In this document: positions 24,638 to 37,671 of the stretch, piece after piece
How the letters are laid out: each line of letters begins with the position of its first letter
Numbering within the stretch: position 1 is the first letter of the stretch
From: Larimichthys crocea
Lineage: Eukaryota; Chordata; Actinopteri; Sciaenidae
Direction of reading: 5' to 3'
DNA length: 64,000 nucleotides
Assembly: GCF_000972845.2 (NCBI RefSeq)
Contig: NC_040029.1
Location: 4,081,811 to 4,145,810, forward strand
Position numbers and translations under genes: made by a program
Notes under the pieces: model-generated
What the model was told of the DNA's origin: nothing
Seen by the model: the letters and a program-made list of their open reading frames with translations, nothing else
Database searches by the model: none

Positions 24638-25119
24638 AAAGGTCCAACTGTGGAAGATTTAGCCGGCTACAGGAAGTGGTAGAGAAGTGGAATATAATGT
24701 GCATAACTATGTTTTCATTAGTGTATAATCATATCTTTGTTATGTTGTTGTTGCCCTAGAATGAGTCTTTTCTATCTACAGACGCTTCCATGGGGAGGTC
24801 CAGTATGTAGAATGCAGTGCCACCTAGCAGTGAAGTTGCAGATTGCAACCACATGAATACTCTTCCTACCCTCCTCACCCTCTTCTTCCAAACATGTAGG
24901 AAAAACTATGGCTGTAAAATTCACATTAAAAGCAAAACTCCATATTTAGATCAGTGTTTTTTATTTGTCTGTTCCAGGCTACTGTAGGAAAATAGTGGTT
25001 CAACATGGCGGGCCTGCTCTCTCTGTAGATATAAAGGGCTCATTTTAAGAAAAAAACCCCACAATGATTTTTATTTTCAGGTGATATTTCTGCATATAAA
25101 TCTTACTCGCTGGACCTTT
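24638..25119. mobile_element. Two overlapping or nested M1-type inverted-repeat elements
   Basis: The outer left end AAAGGTCCAACTGTGG (24638) pairs with the right end CTCGCTGGACCTTT (25106-25119). A second left-end-like sequence, AGGTCCAGTATGTAGAATGC, begins near 24797 and runs into GCCACCTAGCAGTGAAGTTG, which is how copies of this family normally begin. The 482-bp block is therefore a chimera or one copy inserted in another. No protein is encoded. It belongs with the shorter element at 12.4 kb. Confidence 0.65.
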
Positions 25120-25229
25120 TTTAATCTGTCTTGTGAGTCCCAAAAAATGTATGGAAATTGAGTTTCCATACATCTATCTACTATTTACATCCAAAAACTA
25201 GACTTTTTAATTGAGTAAAGTCTCCATGT

Positions 25230-25625
25230 AGAATTCTGCTGAAGATTCTGCTGCTGCCAATCGACTTGCTACTCCCACACTATGAGAAGGGGAGGCCAAG
25301 TTACCGCTCAACAAAACCATGACTGTTTGCTGTCCTGGCTCCACAATGGTTGAACGAGCTCTCCATTGACATCGGGACAGGAGAAACTCGACACATACTC
25401 CGCCGCAGACTGAAAAACCCATCTGTTCACGGTTCACCTTAAAACCCCTCTTTCTCCATCTTTTTTTTCTCTCTCTCTCTCTCTCGCTGTTTTCTCAATG
25501 TGGCACTTCAGCATATTTGATGAAGTTGATGTACTTGAGTGATTCTTGCAATTTTTCGGGGGGGATTTTACTGTCAGGGTTGAATGCATTTATTGTAAGT
25601 CGATTTGGATAAACACAAATTTGCA
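25230..25625 (+). mobile_element. LINE 3' end (L2-like)
   Basis: The plus-strand frame reads VLAPQWLNELSIDIGTGETR followed by HILRRRLKNPS. This is close to the C-terminal motif of L2-like LINE proteins, in which a tryptophan-asparagine-leucine pattern precedes a basic helix. Downstream are a CT-rich run at 25469-25485 and a 3' tail ending GCATTTATTGTAAGTCGATTTGGATAAA. That ending resembles the terminus of many fish retroposons. It is 5'-truncated and not functional. Confidence 0.7.
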
Positions 25626-25629
25626 TCTG

Positions 25630-28135
25630 AACTTAAATGGAATAAAAGTGTAAAGTCACTCAAAACTGCTGATTTCTAAATTAGCAGCAGTTTCTAACAT
25701 CGCCCCACAATTCTTAATGGTGGATTTAATCATCGAAAAACCTTAATCAATTAATAAAAGCTGTCCTTGACTGAAAGCGCCACACTTTTTAACGCCGTCA
25801 TTAGGGAAAGACGTCTCCCCCTGTTACTCTTCAGAGAGTCTGCAGATAATTTGCGCCCTCTTTTCACTGTAAGATGTTCTCAGTTATTTTTCTCAGATTG
25901 CTGGGTTAATGAGTGGAGGGTTGCAAAAAATGAATGGACGTTGTTGTTGTTGTTGTTTTTCTTGGTGCTCAGAAAATCTGTGATTATCTATTCATTATCT
26001 TTTTAACTTTAGAGGTATTGAGCCCGAAAAGCATCTTGGGCGCAACGTGGTAATAGAACGTCGGCGAAAACAAGTTATTTAAGCTTTGTGTTGTGTGTTT
26101 GTTTTTTTTTCTTTGCTGCTTACATTTTGTCCTACTTTCCCATATGTGGTGACCGTCGGCTTTTCATGGCCCGTGTTGCAATGGGTAAGCCAAAACGTGG
26201 CCTGTCACATGCTGTTGCCAGCTGAGCCACCAGGAAGCCTACAGGCCTTTTTTTTGTTGTTTTTTTCGTTTTCTGACTCAGATGTGATTTGGTTGATTTT
26301 ATTTATGGAGCTAAAACACATAAAACAAGGTGATTTAGTGTGTGTGTGCTGAAAATGATTAGCTCTGATATGTAGATCACACTGTAGAAGTGGTTGCATA
26401 AGTGTAGGAGACATGTTTTTTATCTATCTATTTTGTTTATGTCATTTCCCATGATGTCAGCCAGCAATTTACTCAACATCCATTTTTTTTTTTCACCCAC
26501 AAGCAAATAATAATCACGTGATCACAGTCCGAGACATCTGGACATACTAGATTAGCACTCCCAACTACTGAGTTTTAATGTTCGGTTCCTGGCGTGTTCA
26601 CCTTGCACACACACACACACACAATTCCTCCAGATGAGAGGCGCTGAACTAACTCTCCACATGACCTTATCTGTACAATGTGCCCCGCTGAGGAGATTTA
26701 CTTTAAAATGACACCAAATCCTGTTCGGCGAGGTAAATAAAATGTTGGTCTCCCTGCGTCACAGGTACAGCCGCCGCAGGGTGCGGACGTGTACACACAT
26801 GCAGAATAATATATGTGAAGGGTTGTACTTTGGCTGGCTTTAAAGCAGAAACTAGATGACTCATACATTATCTAAGGACGGTGTTTTTGTTTCTCCTAAA
26901 GATGACAAGTCAAGTTAAGCACCCAGGAGAACAAATTCTCCCCTGGTGATAGATATATAAACCAAAATCTGATTTAAGCAGCTATAAGATTATCATGTGA
27001 GACCTTGAGTTGTTTTAAGTTTGTGTAAAGTAAAAATAAATATGTGTTCTGAGACCAATGCCATGCTTTATCGACTAAAAACTACCTAACGCCATCTTCT
27101 CATCATTGGATATGTTTAATCAAATCAACCATTGATCACTCGTTTCAACACCCAGGCAGGATGTGTGGGCGGCGCAGGCAGGTGGGTTGGAATTAATGCT
27201 GTCCCAACAGCATCAATTCATCCTTAATGTCCCAGCTAATGTCAAACTGTCTACAGAATGAAACATAAAGTCCTAATTATTCAAGTGGCGCAGTACAGTA
27301 AACAAGGTTAAATAAATGAGGTCGGATGAAGAAGGGCTCCGCTTGTAGATATCGGGATTAAGAACAAGCTGGTTTCTGTGTCTTACAAACCGACATGGGA
27401 CTCAAATAGACATGCTGCGTTGCATGAGTAAGCTCTTCTTTGTTTGGACACTTCTGAGCCACTATGAAATTGAGATAATGTGATTAATTCCCCTCATCTG
27501 CAATTATATGCTGTGACATAAAATTGTTAATTATCATTTGAGAGCAGAAAATTACACTGGAGGGGTGTGCTTTTCTGTGTGTGTGCGTGTGTGTGTGCAC
27601 GCTCCAGGACTGCCGAGGTTGTTTTCTAACTATACAGTAGTCTGTGACACAGTTCTGATTTCCTTGCATGAAATCTTGTCATTTTTAATGCATTGTGTGT
27701 TTTTAGGGAGCTTAGTCGGCTGGATTTATTCTGGGTTTCGGCCTGATTGTTTTGTTTTTTTAATATTGAGATGAATGTATTATTTCAGTGCTTTCAAATA
27801 TAAATGACAGTGTGTTGTTTGTCATTTCATTTCAAAATGAACCATATGAAAAAAAAACAAAAAAAAAACAACGACGACAAAAAACTAATTTTCTGGTCCG
27901 GCAACTCGACAGGTTAAAAAGGCCGCTCCACCAATTTTATTTCCAGATTTCAAGATCAGTTTGCCCGAGTGCTACTAAGACTGTGAAAATAGTTGTATAA
28001 TGTCGTCTGTGGCTTTGAGGCACGGTGTGTGAAAGACGTGGGTGTTTAGGACTTTGAAAGATGCTAATGAGTTGCATCATGGGATATGTAGGATCTAGTG
28101 GTTTTGGACAAAAAGAGAGGATATTCTGGTCTGGC
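25630..28135. other. Unassigned DNA with a (CA)n tract
   Basis: No gene is visible. A CA run lies at 26606-26623, a (TTG)n run near 25940-25955 and an A-rich stretch at 27850-27890. Confidence 0.5.
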
Positions 28136-28139
28136 TCTG

Positions 28140-28330
28140 CCGACACCATCTGATGCCTTTCTGTGTGGAGTTTGCATGTTCTCCAAGTGTCTCTCTTGTA
28201 CTCCCACAGTCCAAAGATTCTAAATTGCCTGTAAGTGTGAATGCGAACATGAATGGTTGTATGGTTCTCACCCAAAGCCAGCTCGGATTGGCTCCAGTCC
28301 CCCTAATACAGATAAGCTCCTATGGAAAAT
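28140..28330 (+). mobile_element. 5'-truncated SINE copy
   Basis: The segment GTGTGGAGTTTGCATGTTCT, then CTCCCACAGTCCAAAGATTC, CTAAATTGCCTGTAAGTGTG and GATTGGCTCCAGTCCCCC, follows the body of a very common fish SINE. The GTGGAGTTTGCAT segment is shared with the SINE at 38.3 kb. The tRNA-derived head is missing. Internal CpG sites of the usual form have mostly decayed, so the copy is old. Confidence 0.75.
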
Positions 28331-28334
28331 TCAT

Positions 28335-31300
28335 CGATTTATCATAATTATCACATTAGATTTGCCTCTTGCAAACTTAATTTATAATGTAAAATAGTTT
28401 GTCAACCTCACTGTAGGGTCCGGGTTTGATACTAATGTCACTCTCCCTCATTTCCTGTATCTTCAGCTGTGGCTATTGAAAAATAAAGTGATTACAAAAA
28501 ATCCCACAGGAAATAATGAAAGAAAATACTATTTGGTTATAGTTATAGGAAAATTACAAACATGGTAAAAAACTAAACAAAAAGAAACATTGGAAGTACG
28601 AAGATATAAATACATGTTAAAGTAAAAATGCAGCAAAAGTCTAAAAACATGTAAGCAACCTTACTATTAGGTCATGCATTTAATCTATAACAATACATAA
28701 TGTTTTAATAAACTGATCAGATGTTTTGTTTTGTAAAAATTTTAAAGTTGACTGCAGCTGTGTTATGTTCAATATTTGTCTCTGAAATGTAGTTTCGAAG
28801 CATAAATTAGCATCAATTGGAAATACTTGGGAAAACTTTTGGATGAAATGAAACAAACAACGAACGTAGGAGTGAAGATCAGGTGAACCACAGTCTCTAG
28901 TCCACAGTTCCACATCTGTCATCACCTCCTCTCGAGGTGATTCTGCACTAAAACGCTGCTTTCACATTTAATTTCTAAAGAAACAGGTTTTTATTTGCAA
29001 AAGATTGCTTTTTGGTTGCTTGAACAAATGACCAGAACTGCTGTTTTTTTTCCTCGGTTAGAACCGGAAATGCAGATTTTTTAATTTATTTTGGCATTTA
29101 TTCAAATTGGATGGATGATTTTTGCTTGGTAATCAGATTAAAGTCACCGTGTGCATTCAGTCCCTAACAATGATCTCGGTGAGACAAGGTGTGTGCAAGC
29201 ACAAATGGGTGCACGCCGACGCCTGCACTCATTGTCAAGGGATCAAGACCACTAAGCTAATTCAGTGGAGTGATAAAGGATTTCTGTAAACTCCAGATTA
29301 ATTGGGATTAAGCACTTTTAGGTGTTGTTGAGGCTGAAAAAGAAGGTGAGAGAAAACACTTTCCACTCGCCACTCGCCATTCCCCGTTCCCCGAGGGAGC
29401 AAGCATTCACAAACTCTATGATGTCTGCCATTTAAGAATCAGCCTGAATGAAGGAGCCCCACAGCATTAGCCACCTGTGTGTCGGTTAATGCCCTTTTGT
29501 AAGAGTATCCCATGTGTGTCCCCTTTGTGATTTCTCATCAATCTTTTTCCACTCACTCCTTGGAGGAGCTGTTAAATGACGCAACCGAAGTCTGGATAGT
29601 CTGTAAAATAGGGCCTTGCGTGGATGTCTGCCAGTCTTAAGCAACACCTTGGATAGTGTTGCGTGAAATGAAAAAACAGGCCAGGGATGTACAGCAGTGG
29701 AGCCGGGGTATAAAAAGGGTTTAAGTTGGGGAGTGGTTGTTTTCAAGAACCATTGCAACTTATCTGCCCAATTGCTTGCTGACAACGAGGGCTGTTCCGC
29801 TCTGTTGCACAGTATTTGTGTCCACAAGCCCTATTAGCTTCAGAAGCTCGGTCTTTTTTTTTTTTTTTTTCAAAGTTACAACATTCAGAGCGACTCAGAG
29901 TTGCTCTGTAACTATAATTGCTCTCTCATAGCGACGTTTTAGTTCAGCAACGCTGTGATTTTACAGCCATTTTCTCTGTTTCATAATTATTGGCGATGGC
30001 GAAACAAGATTTGTTTAACTGACTGTTTCATGTTGATATTGTATTCATAATTCTTAAAAAATGGGAAGTCTTTAATGTAATATTTTTCTTCCAAAGTGGA
30101 GCTTGTTTTCGTCTCTTTATTTCATGGTACTCTGTGGGAAACTCTCTCTACTTGGGCTCCTGCGAAACCTTTTCAAAAGTATAGACATAACAGGTCAAGC
30201 TGAAAATAAGAAGTCCTTGGTTTTCTGAAAAGGATACTTTGGGGAGAAAGTGAGGACATACATTGAGCACACAGAACTGCAACTTAGCACAGTTGGACTT
30301 TTATTAAACCCATAGAAACAGTGCGTCTTGGCCCCATGAAACCACTTATCCAACTCCCGAAGATCCACCGGTCTTGCGAGCAATTCCAGCTCCAGCTCCT
30401 TTTTACAACACATCCCAATTAAGAGCAATTTGTTTTCATGACACATATTTGGATCACACATCCACACATGCAGGCCAGGTGGAACCGTGTTAGAAAACAC
30501 TGCGCTGCATAATTGGTACGAACAAACAGATTAATGAACGGGCAAAACTGCTAATCAGAAAATTAGCCTTGTGAACCCGAGGCTGTGTTGCACACACTTA
30601 ATTTTTACCTTCGCAGCAGATTCGCCGCAACCCTCAGCCTGGCTGTCATATATTATCTTCAGGGCAGATCAGGCTTTGAGGAATTACCATCAATTTGCAC
30701 TTGAGTGGTACTTTATATGACCCATAGGATCCTTCCTGCTTGTATAGTAGAAGGTGCAATGGGTTGAAACAGACAAACAGAATAATGAATGAATGACAAT
30801 TTGCCGTCAAAGCACATAATGTAATTTTCTGGTGATAACAGTGGAAGATTAACCATCCAATAATTAGAATTCCTGCTCATTGTGTTAGTAGAAAACATTG
30901 CCTCCAGCGGCTGGTAAACTCTGGTAGCTGTTCTGAAACTAGGTGGATAATCTTGGGTTTACTCCCCACCACATCCCTGATCGCAATGCTATCTTGCATA
31001 ATGAGTTTGGCTGGGTTTGCCCTTGTAAGCAACCATCAAATCCAATAATAATACAGTTAACTGATCCCTGGCCTCACTGAGTTTGGTTACAGCGAGGTAG
31101 TTTGCTAGACATGCAAATGTTTGCAGCTTACGTCGGAGCAGATAAACACCATTTAATCCACCGTTTACACTTCTGCTCTTGTATTCTTGGGTTTTTGGGA
31201 AGCTGATTACTCACCGTGCTCTTTAAATACAGCATGTTCTCACTGCACGCCACTTTAGCATGTGGATAAATCCTCCAAAGGCCTGCTGCGTGGATGCAAA

Positions 31301-32775
31301 GCTATTTGGAACAATCGCAGTTCAGAGGACGGGTTCAGTCAGTCATTTACTAACTTGTTCAACAGGATGTTCTTTGGAAGACAATAAGTATAGTGAACTC
31401 GCATGAGGCCATCACATCAGCAGAGCCGGAAATTTCTCCAACGTCATGGCTGACCCTTGGGGCTGTTTAGTATTTTACAGACTGTAAATTATATTTATGA
31501 ATGATGAGAGTGGCGCCACCTGGAAGACACTGGCTCCTGTTCAAGGTTGCCACACAGAAGACGATGATGACTGAAAACATGCACTTTAGTACTACACCCA
31601 TTCATTACCCAGACTCCCAATGGACACCGATGTATCAAAACAACAGGAAATTGACAACAGCAGATGACAGACGAGAAACGTGGATGTCCCTGTCTTCATA
31701 TTTCTGCGCGTATGTTCTGCATCACTGTGTCTAATTTTGTTGTATCGCTGTTGTGCAGACCAGAAATGGCCCACAGGGCACAAATCAGAGAACATAAAAA
31801 AAAAAAAAAACTACGTCGAATAGCCAGTCCCAGTGCACAAAAATTGCTCTCCTCCAGCCTCATGATTCGCTTGATTATCCACGCCGTTCACCTCCGAGTG
31901 ACGTGACACGATATGAGAAATGATGAATACAGGAGCTCGTCAGCTGTATCGGCGACGGCTGGAAGGGAAAGACAAACAAAGAAGAAGACAATCCTCAAAT
32001 AGGAACTGCTGTTTGAAGGGGGTATTATTGAAAAAAAAACGCCTCTCGGAGATGTATTCAGATTCTTTGTCAGCCTTCAAAGCCTGATCTCATGGGGTTT
32101 AGTATCAAATCCTGGACATGACAAGTGACGGCTATTTATAGCACCGGAACTGTTGAAAAAAGGCTTATTAAGATCACTCAGTGTGACAACAAGGCAATCC
32201 TAGTTCTGTCTTTTGTTTATTTCTATATTTATTTTTAAGGGAAAATCGTGTTTGACACTACTGTTTATTGACAAAGCCAACACCACTATCCCCAGTTCTG
32301 ATCCTTCTGTGCCTCTGAAACCACTGTGTACATTAGTGCAGCTTACTTTCGCTAAAACAGCACTAATTCAACAAAGAGTAAATTGAGGCGTTCAGCCGTT
32401 TAAGGCCCATCAGTCATTTAATGGGGAGGGGGAGGTGGACGGCTATGGACATGACCCAAGTACAGGCTTTCTTTGGCACCGTTTTACAGGCTGTCATATA
32501 AACATGAGTCCGGGGTCAGGTTGTCGCTAAGTGTTCTCCAGCGATGTGGTGTATGGACAAGTTCCAGTGGTAATCCTTTTCTTCCTGTGTCCTTCCTCAT
32601 ACACCTACTTCCCTTCCTTTCCTCACTTTCTCTCCATAGATCTGTCACATATCCGACTCACCACATTCCCTCTCGATTGTTTTTACTCTCTCGTCCCTTC
32701 CATCGCATCTCGCCATAGTTCTGGGACTCTTCTACAAGAGTACACAGTGAGGAAACTGGAAGACTGCACCACTCT
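28335..32775. other. Unassigned non-coding DNA
   Basis: No gene is visible in this long stretch. A 17-18 nt T run lies near 29853-29870. The blocks at 29150-29330 and 30500-30700 are non-repetitive with ATTA-rich cores and could be regulatory. The segment GTGGCGCCACCTGG near 31510 resembles edges of short interspersed elements. Confidence 0.45.
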
Positions 32776-32778
32776 CTA

Positions 32779-32800
32779 ACACACACACACACACACACAT
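32779..32800. repeat. (AC)n microsatellite
   Basis: An AC run of about 22 bp followed by an interrupted ACACACC. Confidence 0.92.
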
Positions 32801-33484
32801 ACACACCAGTGGGCTCATGCAGGGTTTTATCACAGTCAGCATTGAACAGTTTGACAGTGAGAAACGAGCGAGGTTCCCCACTTTCAAAAAGAGGATTTCC
32901 TCTGGGGCAAGATTTCTCAAACTATAGATCTGGTCCTTAAATAGTGCATAGTGGTAATATACTTTAATGAGCATAAGGGCCCAAATGGAGACCTACATAT
33001 CTTATTGAGGGCATACTGTAAGCAGGAAGAAGTTCTTGGTTAGTTTTAAATCATTTCTAGCGATCGGTTGTTTTGTTGTAAGTACGTAAGTAACATCTGC
33101 GGTACACAATTACAGAATGACGGTGTTCCTGAACAGCAGTGATTGCATTATAATGCCGCGTCAGTCTCCCCTTGATTTCCCATGAGTCAACGTGGCTTTA
33201 AAAGATATCATTAAGTGACCTGAGTGAAAGCGAGCGGAATGGAAATATAAGCAGGATGCTACAAAGGTGTCTCCTGGTGAGGTACAACTTCCTGTCGTGA
33301 TAAACCCATTGACGTATTTGATTAGACATGTTGAATTACAGCGCAACAGTTACACAAGTAGAGAGGAGTCACATAATTTCACGTACAAAACAATGATAAC
33401 ATCCAAAGCTTGGTAACTTAAGTTAACATTAGCCACCATAATGCTACTTGTCATATCCATTGAATGGATGTTGAATTTATAATT

Positions 33485-33514
33485 TTAGGACTTCCTTCGG
33501 GATCAATAAAGAAT

Positions 33515-33589
<75 letters not shown>
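33485..33589 (+). mobile_element. LINE 3' tail with (ATCT)n array
   Basis: The stub GGACTTCCTTCGGGATCAAT followed by AAAGAATTT is the extreme 3' end of a CR1/L2-type LINE. It runs straight into about 74 bp of ATCT tetranucleotide repeat at 33516-33589. The seeding of tetranucleotide arrays by LINE tails is well known in fish. The same arrangement recurs at 54.6 kb. The Ser-Ile-Tyr-Leu repeat frame over it is only the array in translation. Confidence 0.88.
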
Positions 33590-33724
33590 GCGGTCCTGCC
33601 TCTGTTGCCTTCCGGTAATCTAAAAATGGGCAAAGACGTGGACCATTGGTGAAAAGTCATCTGTATGCTCAAACAAGCCATCTGTAACAGCACCCACCTG
33701 TCAACGAAAGCGGCCACGCTGTTA

Positions 33725-34010
33725 ATTATGCATAACTTTAAGCCTTAATATCATTTGAACAGGTGCATTATATAAAAATCCAGACTTGGTACGGTTGTCA
33801 TGGATGACAAAATTAGCTATAGAGACCAAAACTGTTTTTTGTACCAGGCTGTAAACATGTTTATTTCTGCTGTGAAGTTGGACATTTTAACATAGGGGCT
33901 TATAGAGGCTGACTCACTTCTGGAGCCAGCCTCAAGTGGACGTTTGAGGAACTGCAATCTTTGGCATTTCCTTCAGACATGGAGGTTGCCATACTAAAAA
34001 AGGATGTAGA
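33725..34010 (+). repeat. Dispersed repeat R2, copy 1
   Basis: The landmarks GAGACCAAAACTG, TGTAAACATGTTTATTTCTG, CTGTGAAGTTGG, CTCAAGTGG and GAGGTTGCC recur in reverse orientation at 60885-61045. From memory this is a frequent teleost repeat. It encodes nothing recognisable. The element class is not determined and the outer limits are approximate. Confidence 0.75.
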
Positions 34011-34014
34011 AGTG

Positions 34015-35290
34015 CATTGACCTGTGGAGGAGTGTGTTCTAATACGCATTTCATTTGTAACAAGAAGATTATTTTTTTATTTAAAGAGCTTCTTCTTTAG
34101 TCGACAGGTGCTTAGAACACTCTAGAAATGCATTTTTAATGAGTCTGCTGGTGCTTGTCTGAAACAGATATTTCGACCGCAATGGGAAAAAACTGGTGAG
34201 ACAGCAAGCCCTATCTAGTCGAGATGTGCAGCTGACGGAGCAATAGTTTTTGTCACCACACAGAGACAGCGGATTCAAAGTGACACTTTTCACCCATTTG
34301 TTCAACATTTCGAAACACAAATTGGGGAGAGAAAATAAAGAAATAAACAAAACACATCATCACACTTAAAAGTTCCCATGCTGTCACCGAATCCTCCCTT
34401 TGCTTTTTCTCTAAGGTACTCCAACAACAACAAAGAAATGACAGCACTATTATACCAAGACAGTGCTGGCAAACACCGGACGGAACAACAGGGGCCATTA
34501 TACATAATTAATAGCCCTTTGGTTGTTTTAAGCACCGGGCCTATGCATATTTTAAAGAAACATCCAGTGAATATGTTATGTATAGGACTTGTAAGAAGAT
34601 TGGACAAAAAGAATCAGCATCCCAGAAACTGATGTGAACTTCGTTTCCCAGCATCTGCACACAGCTCCCTCCCAGAGTGTTCAGTTGCTAGGGGACCAGA
34701 AGACTAATTTGGCCACTGCATTGAATATGCAGTTCAAAGGCTTTCCAGAGACACTTTCTTTTTTCTTTATTCTACATTTTTCATTACATGTCAGGAACAC
34801 TCCGAAGGGAAACATAAGCAATTTGTCACTTAGGGATTCATGCATCCATGATACCTCGGTGCTATTTTTGATAAGACAAAGTACCCTGTCAGGGATATCT
34901 TGTACATAGGACCACCATAGTGCTTGAAGAATGACTTACGTGTTAATATTACATTTAAATAATAAGAAACATGCTGCCCAGAGGTGTCATATTAGAGTGG
35001 CATCATTAGACGGTGCAACAAGATGGAGAGGGTAATTAAAGTTGAATTAAAGCTGCTCAATATTTTTATATTATGGATGAAATGACTAATGTGAAAGGTG
35101 TCCCTCACCGGGATGAGCCCTGAGAGAACCGTCACCCAATTATGCACTTCCCCTGAGCTGGATAGGGTGCTTCAGCATCTTTTTAATTCATAGTTTTGTT
35201 TTTATTTTCCAACCCACAACTTTACTGTTTTGTGTCTCATCACTATCTTCATCATTTCCAACAAGCTGTTTCCAACAGGCTATGCAAACC
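34015..35290. other. Unassigned DNA
   Basis: No gene is visible. The overlapping frames of 80-100 codons on both strands at 34.1-34.9 kb show no conserved motif. Confidence 0.45.
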
Positions 35291-35294
35291 CCAC

Positions 35295-35720
35295 TGTACA
35301 CGACATGCCCAGAACCAAATGGTACACACAGCTGGCAAATAGCTACTAGTCATAACCCAGTGACCAAAAAATTGAATAATTTCGAGTTTTAGCGGCACAA
35401 TAGCAAATGTGAAAGTGGTTGTGTGTGTTAACAAAGCCACAGATAATTACCTCTAACTCTGCAGTTCACCTCGGCTTAACAAGGCATTTTAGCCTCTTTC
35501 AGGCCATTGTTTTGGTCTTAAATTCTACAATATTGCACTCTCAGCTTCCATTTTAGCTGCAGCAAGCACTTGTTTTTGGATTAATCCATTGTACCTTATG
35601 TGCCCAACAGATTGACAGCAGTAGTGACAAACTGGTATTCTTCAAAAGACTTGGTGGGGACCAAAATGGAGCTAAAAGGAGATTGAGTATTGGCCTTATA
35701 TTCATCACAAACTCAAAATC
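35295..35720 (+). repeat. Dispersed repeat R3, copy 1 (split)
   Basis: The head TGTACACGACATGCCCAGAA with CCAAATGG (35295-35321) matches TGTACATGACCTGCTCAGCA with CCAAATAG at 53.9 kb. The body TTGGTGGGGACCAAAATGGA with GCTAAAAG and TTCATCA (35651-35706) matches 54.0 kb. In the 53.9-kb copy the two parts are about 100 bp apart, whereas here they are about 355 bp apart. Extra sequence of roughly 250 bp has therefore entered this copy. Confidence 0.6.
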
Positions 35721-35724
35721 AATG

Positions 35725-37671
35725 CCAGTGTTGCTTCATGGCTTATAGATATACAGGCATCAGCACAGGAAGTACATGGTGTACACATGTACTACTAATG
35801 GACGCGTCTGAATTGAGACACAGCACAGTCGTTACTAGCAATTATGTAAGGAGGACTCATTTTTGCAGCTTTAAAGCTCTAAAAATCACACATTTCTTTA
35901 CCTTATTAAAATTCTGAATATTAAAAAAAGAAAACATCAAAGCAGCATCCTTGTCTGTATCTATAACAGAGTACAACTCAGCGTTCCTACAACAGCTGGT
36001 ATGGTAATACACCTTATGGGAGAGCTTTGCGTGTGATCCTCACAAGGCAGCTTCCCACCCCGAGGCGACGATCACACCAGCCCCTTCATCCCCCTTGACT
36101 TTTGTTTCGCAGCACCTTTTTACGGCGCAGGCCGAGCATCAGCACATTCAGAGGCAGTCAACGCTGTCCCTCCAGCGCGCGATCAAGCCTGTCGTGATGC
36201 TGCCAGCTTGTCATTTACTGCCTCAATGAGGTACACACACACAGACGCACAAACATCACTTTCAAGAGGGATTCTGTGAATAATAATAAAAAATAAAAAA
36301 AAATAAAAAAACGGAGAAAATAAACGCCTGCAGCAGAGAGCGCAGCAGGAGTTCCGTTGATGGTGGATGCCTTAAGCGCTGACAGCTTTCAAGAGGCAGC
36401 GATCGCCTTGTTGGCTTTCTCTTACATTTCAGATTTCAGAAGTGAAGTGGCTGCTTTTGTAGTCAGAGCAACATTACAATGCATTATACATATTCTGAAA
36501 CAATGTGTACTTTACTGCCCTATTCCAGCAGAGCATTAGGAGGAGTTTCTCACCACTTCTTACTCAGATGTGTGCATAATTGGATTGGTTAAAAATAAAG
36601 CCATTGTATGATTAAAGGCTATCTTCTTTGTTGTTTATTTCCTCCTCTCCCCGTTTCATGCCCTGCTTTTGTTTCCCATGCTGACTCAATAACTTCTCCT
36701 CGTTTGTAGGAAGCCTAAAGGACAAACACGGTATCCCTTGGGTCGCACGATACGGGAACACACACCAAATAGCTTTGACGCATGAACACACGCGCGCACA
36801 AAAAAAAAACACACGCACACGCGCGGGACTCAGACAGTTTGGCTAACAACGCTGCCCTCTCCTCTTTCATTAGAGCCATGCACAGGTGCAGAGCGTGCTC
36901 TGTGCTGATGAAAAATAATTTATCAAAGTCCGTGGTGGCATTGCGGCAACCTTTTTCTCCAAATGTCACCTTCAAAGGGGGCTCCTTGCTCACGCATTAT
37001 TGTTCTAAGGCAACAGAGCCCAGAAATTGCCTGGGGCAACTAAATGAGGTTCCCATTATGAACGCTATGATTAAGTGTCCCCCGGTGCAGTAACAAATCC
37101 ACAGCTCACCTCACCCCACCTTTAATCTACATTGTCTGCCTGAGAAAAGGGCAAAGTCACTCTTCTCACCTATCAAAACCCCTTTTCTTAATTGATCATG
37201 ATTTCACTTTGTTCAAGACTTTCATGGTCTTTTTTTGGTCCTGGCCTCAGTAATGCTGTGGTTTCTTTTTATACTACACACACATAGGGAGGAGGTGGAA
37301 GGGAGGAGGTGGAAGTGGCTTTTTGGTTATTTGAGCTACTGAAACTGTTAGTTAAAGGGAAACTGGACACACCATTGATTTTCCCCACATTAGGTTCGGT
37401 TGCTCGTAATGGGTTATACTACCCAGTTGCATGTCTTCTGCGGATAGGGATGGCGATTTTCTAGCTGTGTGATCAAACCCAAGTTTATTACCCTTTTATT
37501 TCAATGAGGTGCCCTGTGGAGTTTCCTTGTAAACAAACAACTGTTCAGTGCCAACTGCATTGTTTATATCCATGTTTACAAGCCAGCAGTATTCCTCCTT
37601 CCTGCCTCCTTGCCTTTTGTGGGTGCACTGCTGCATTTCTTGGAATGTTACTGTTGTGGAGAAATTGCTGA
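35725..37671. other. Unassigned DNA
   Basis: No gene is visible. An A-rich run with AAATAAA repeats is at 36280-36312. CG-rich alternating DNA (ACACGCGCGCAC and CACACGCGCGGG) at 36785-36827 may favour Z-DNA. Confidence 0.45.

Noticed and set aside
33464..33652. Plus-strand Ser-Ile-Tyr-Leu repeat peptide.
   Set aside because: It is a translation of the (ATCT)n microsatellite.
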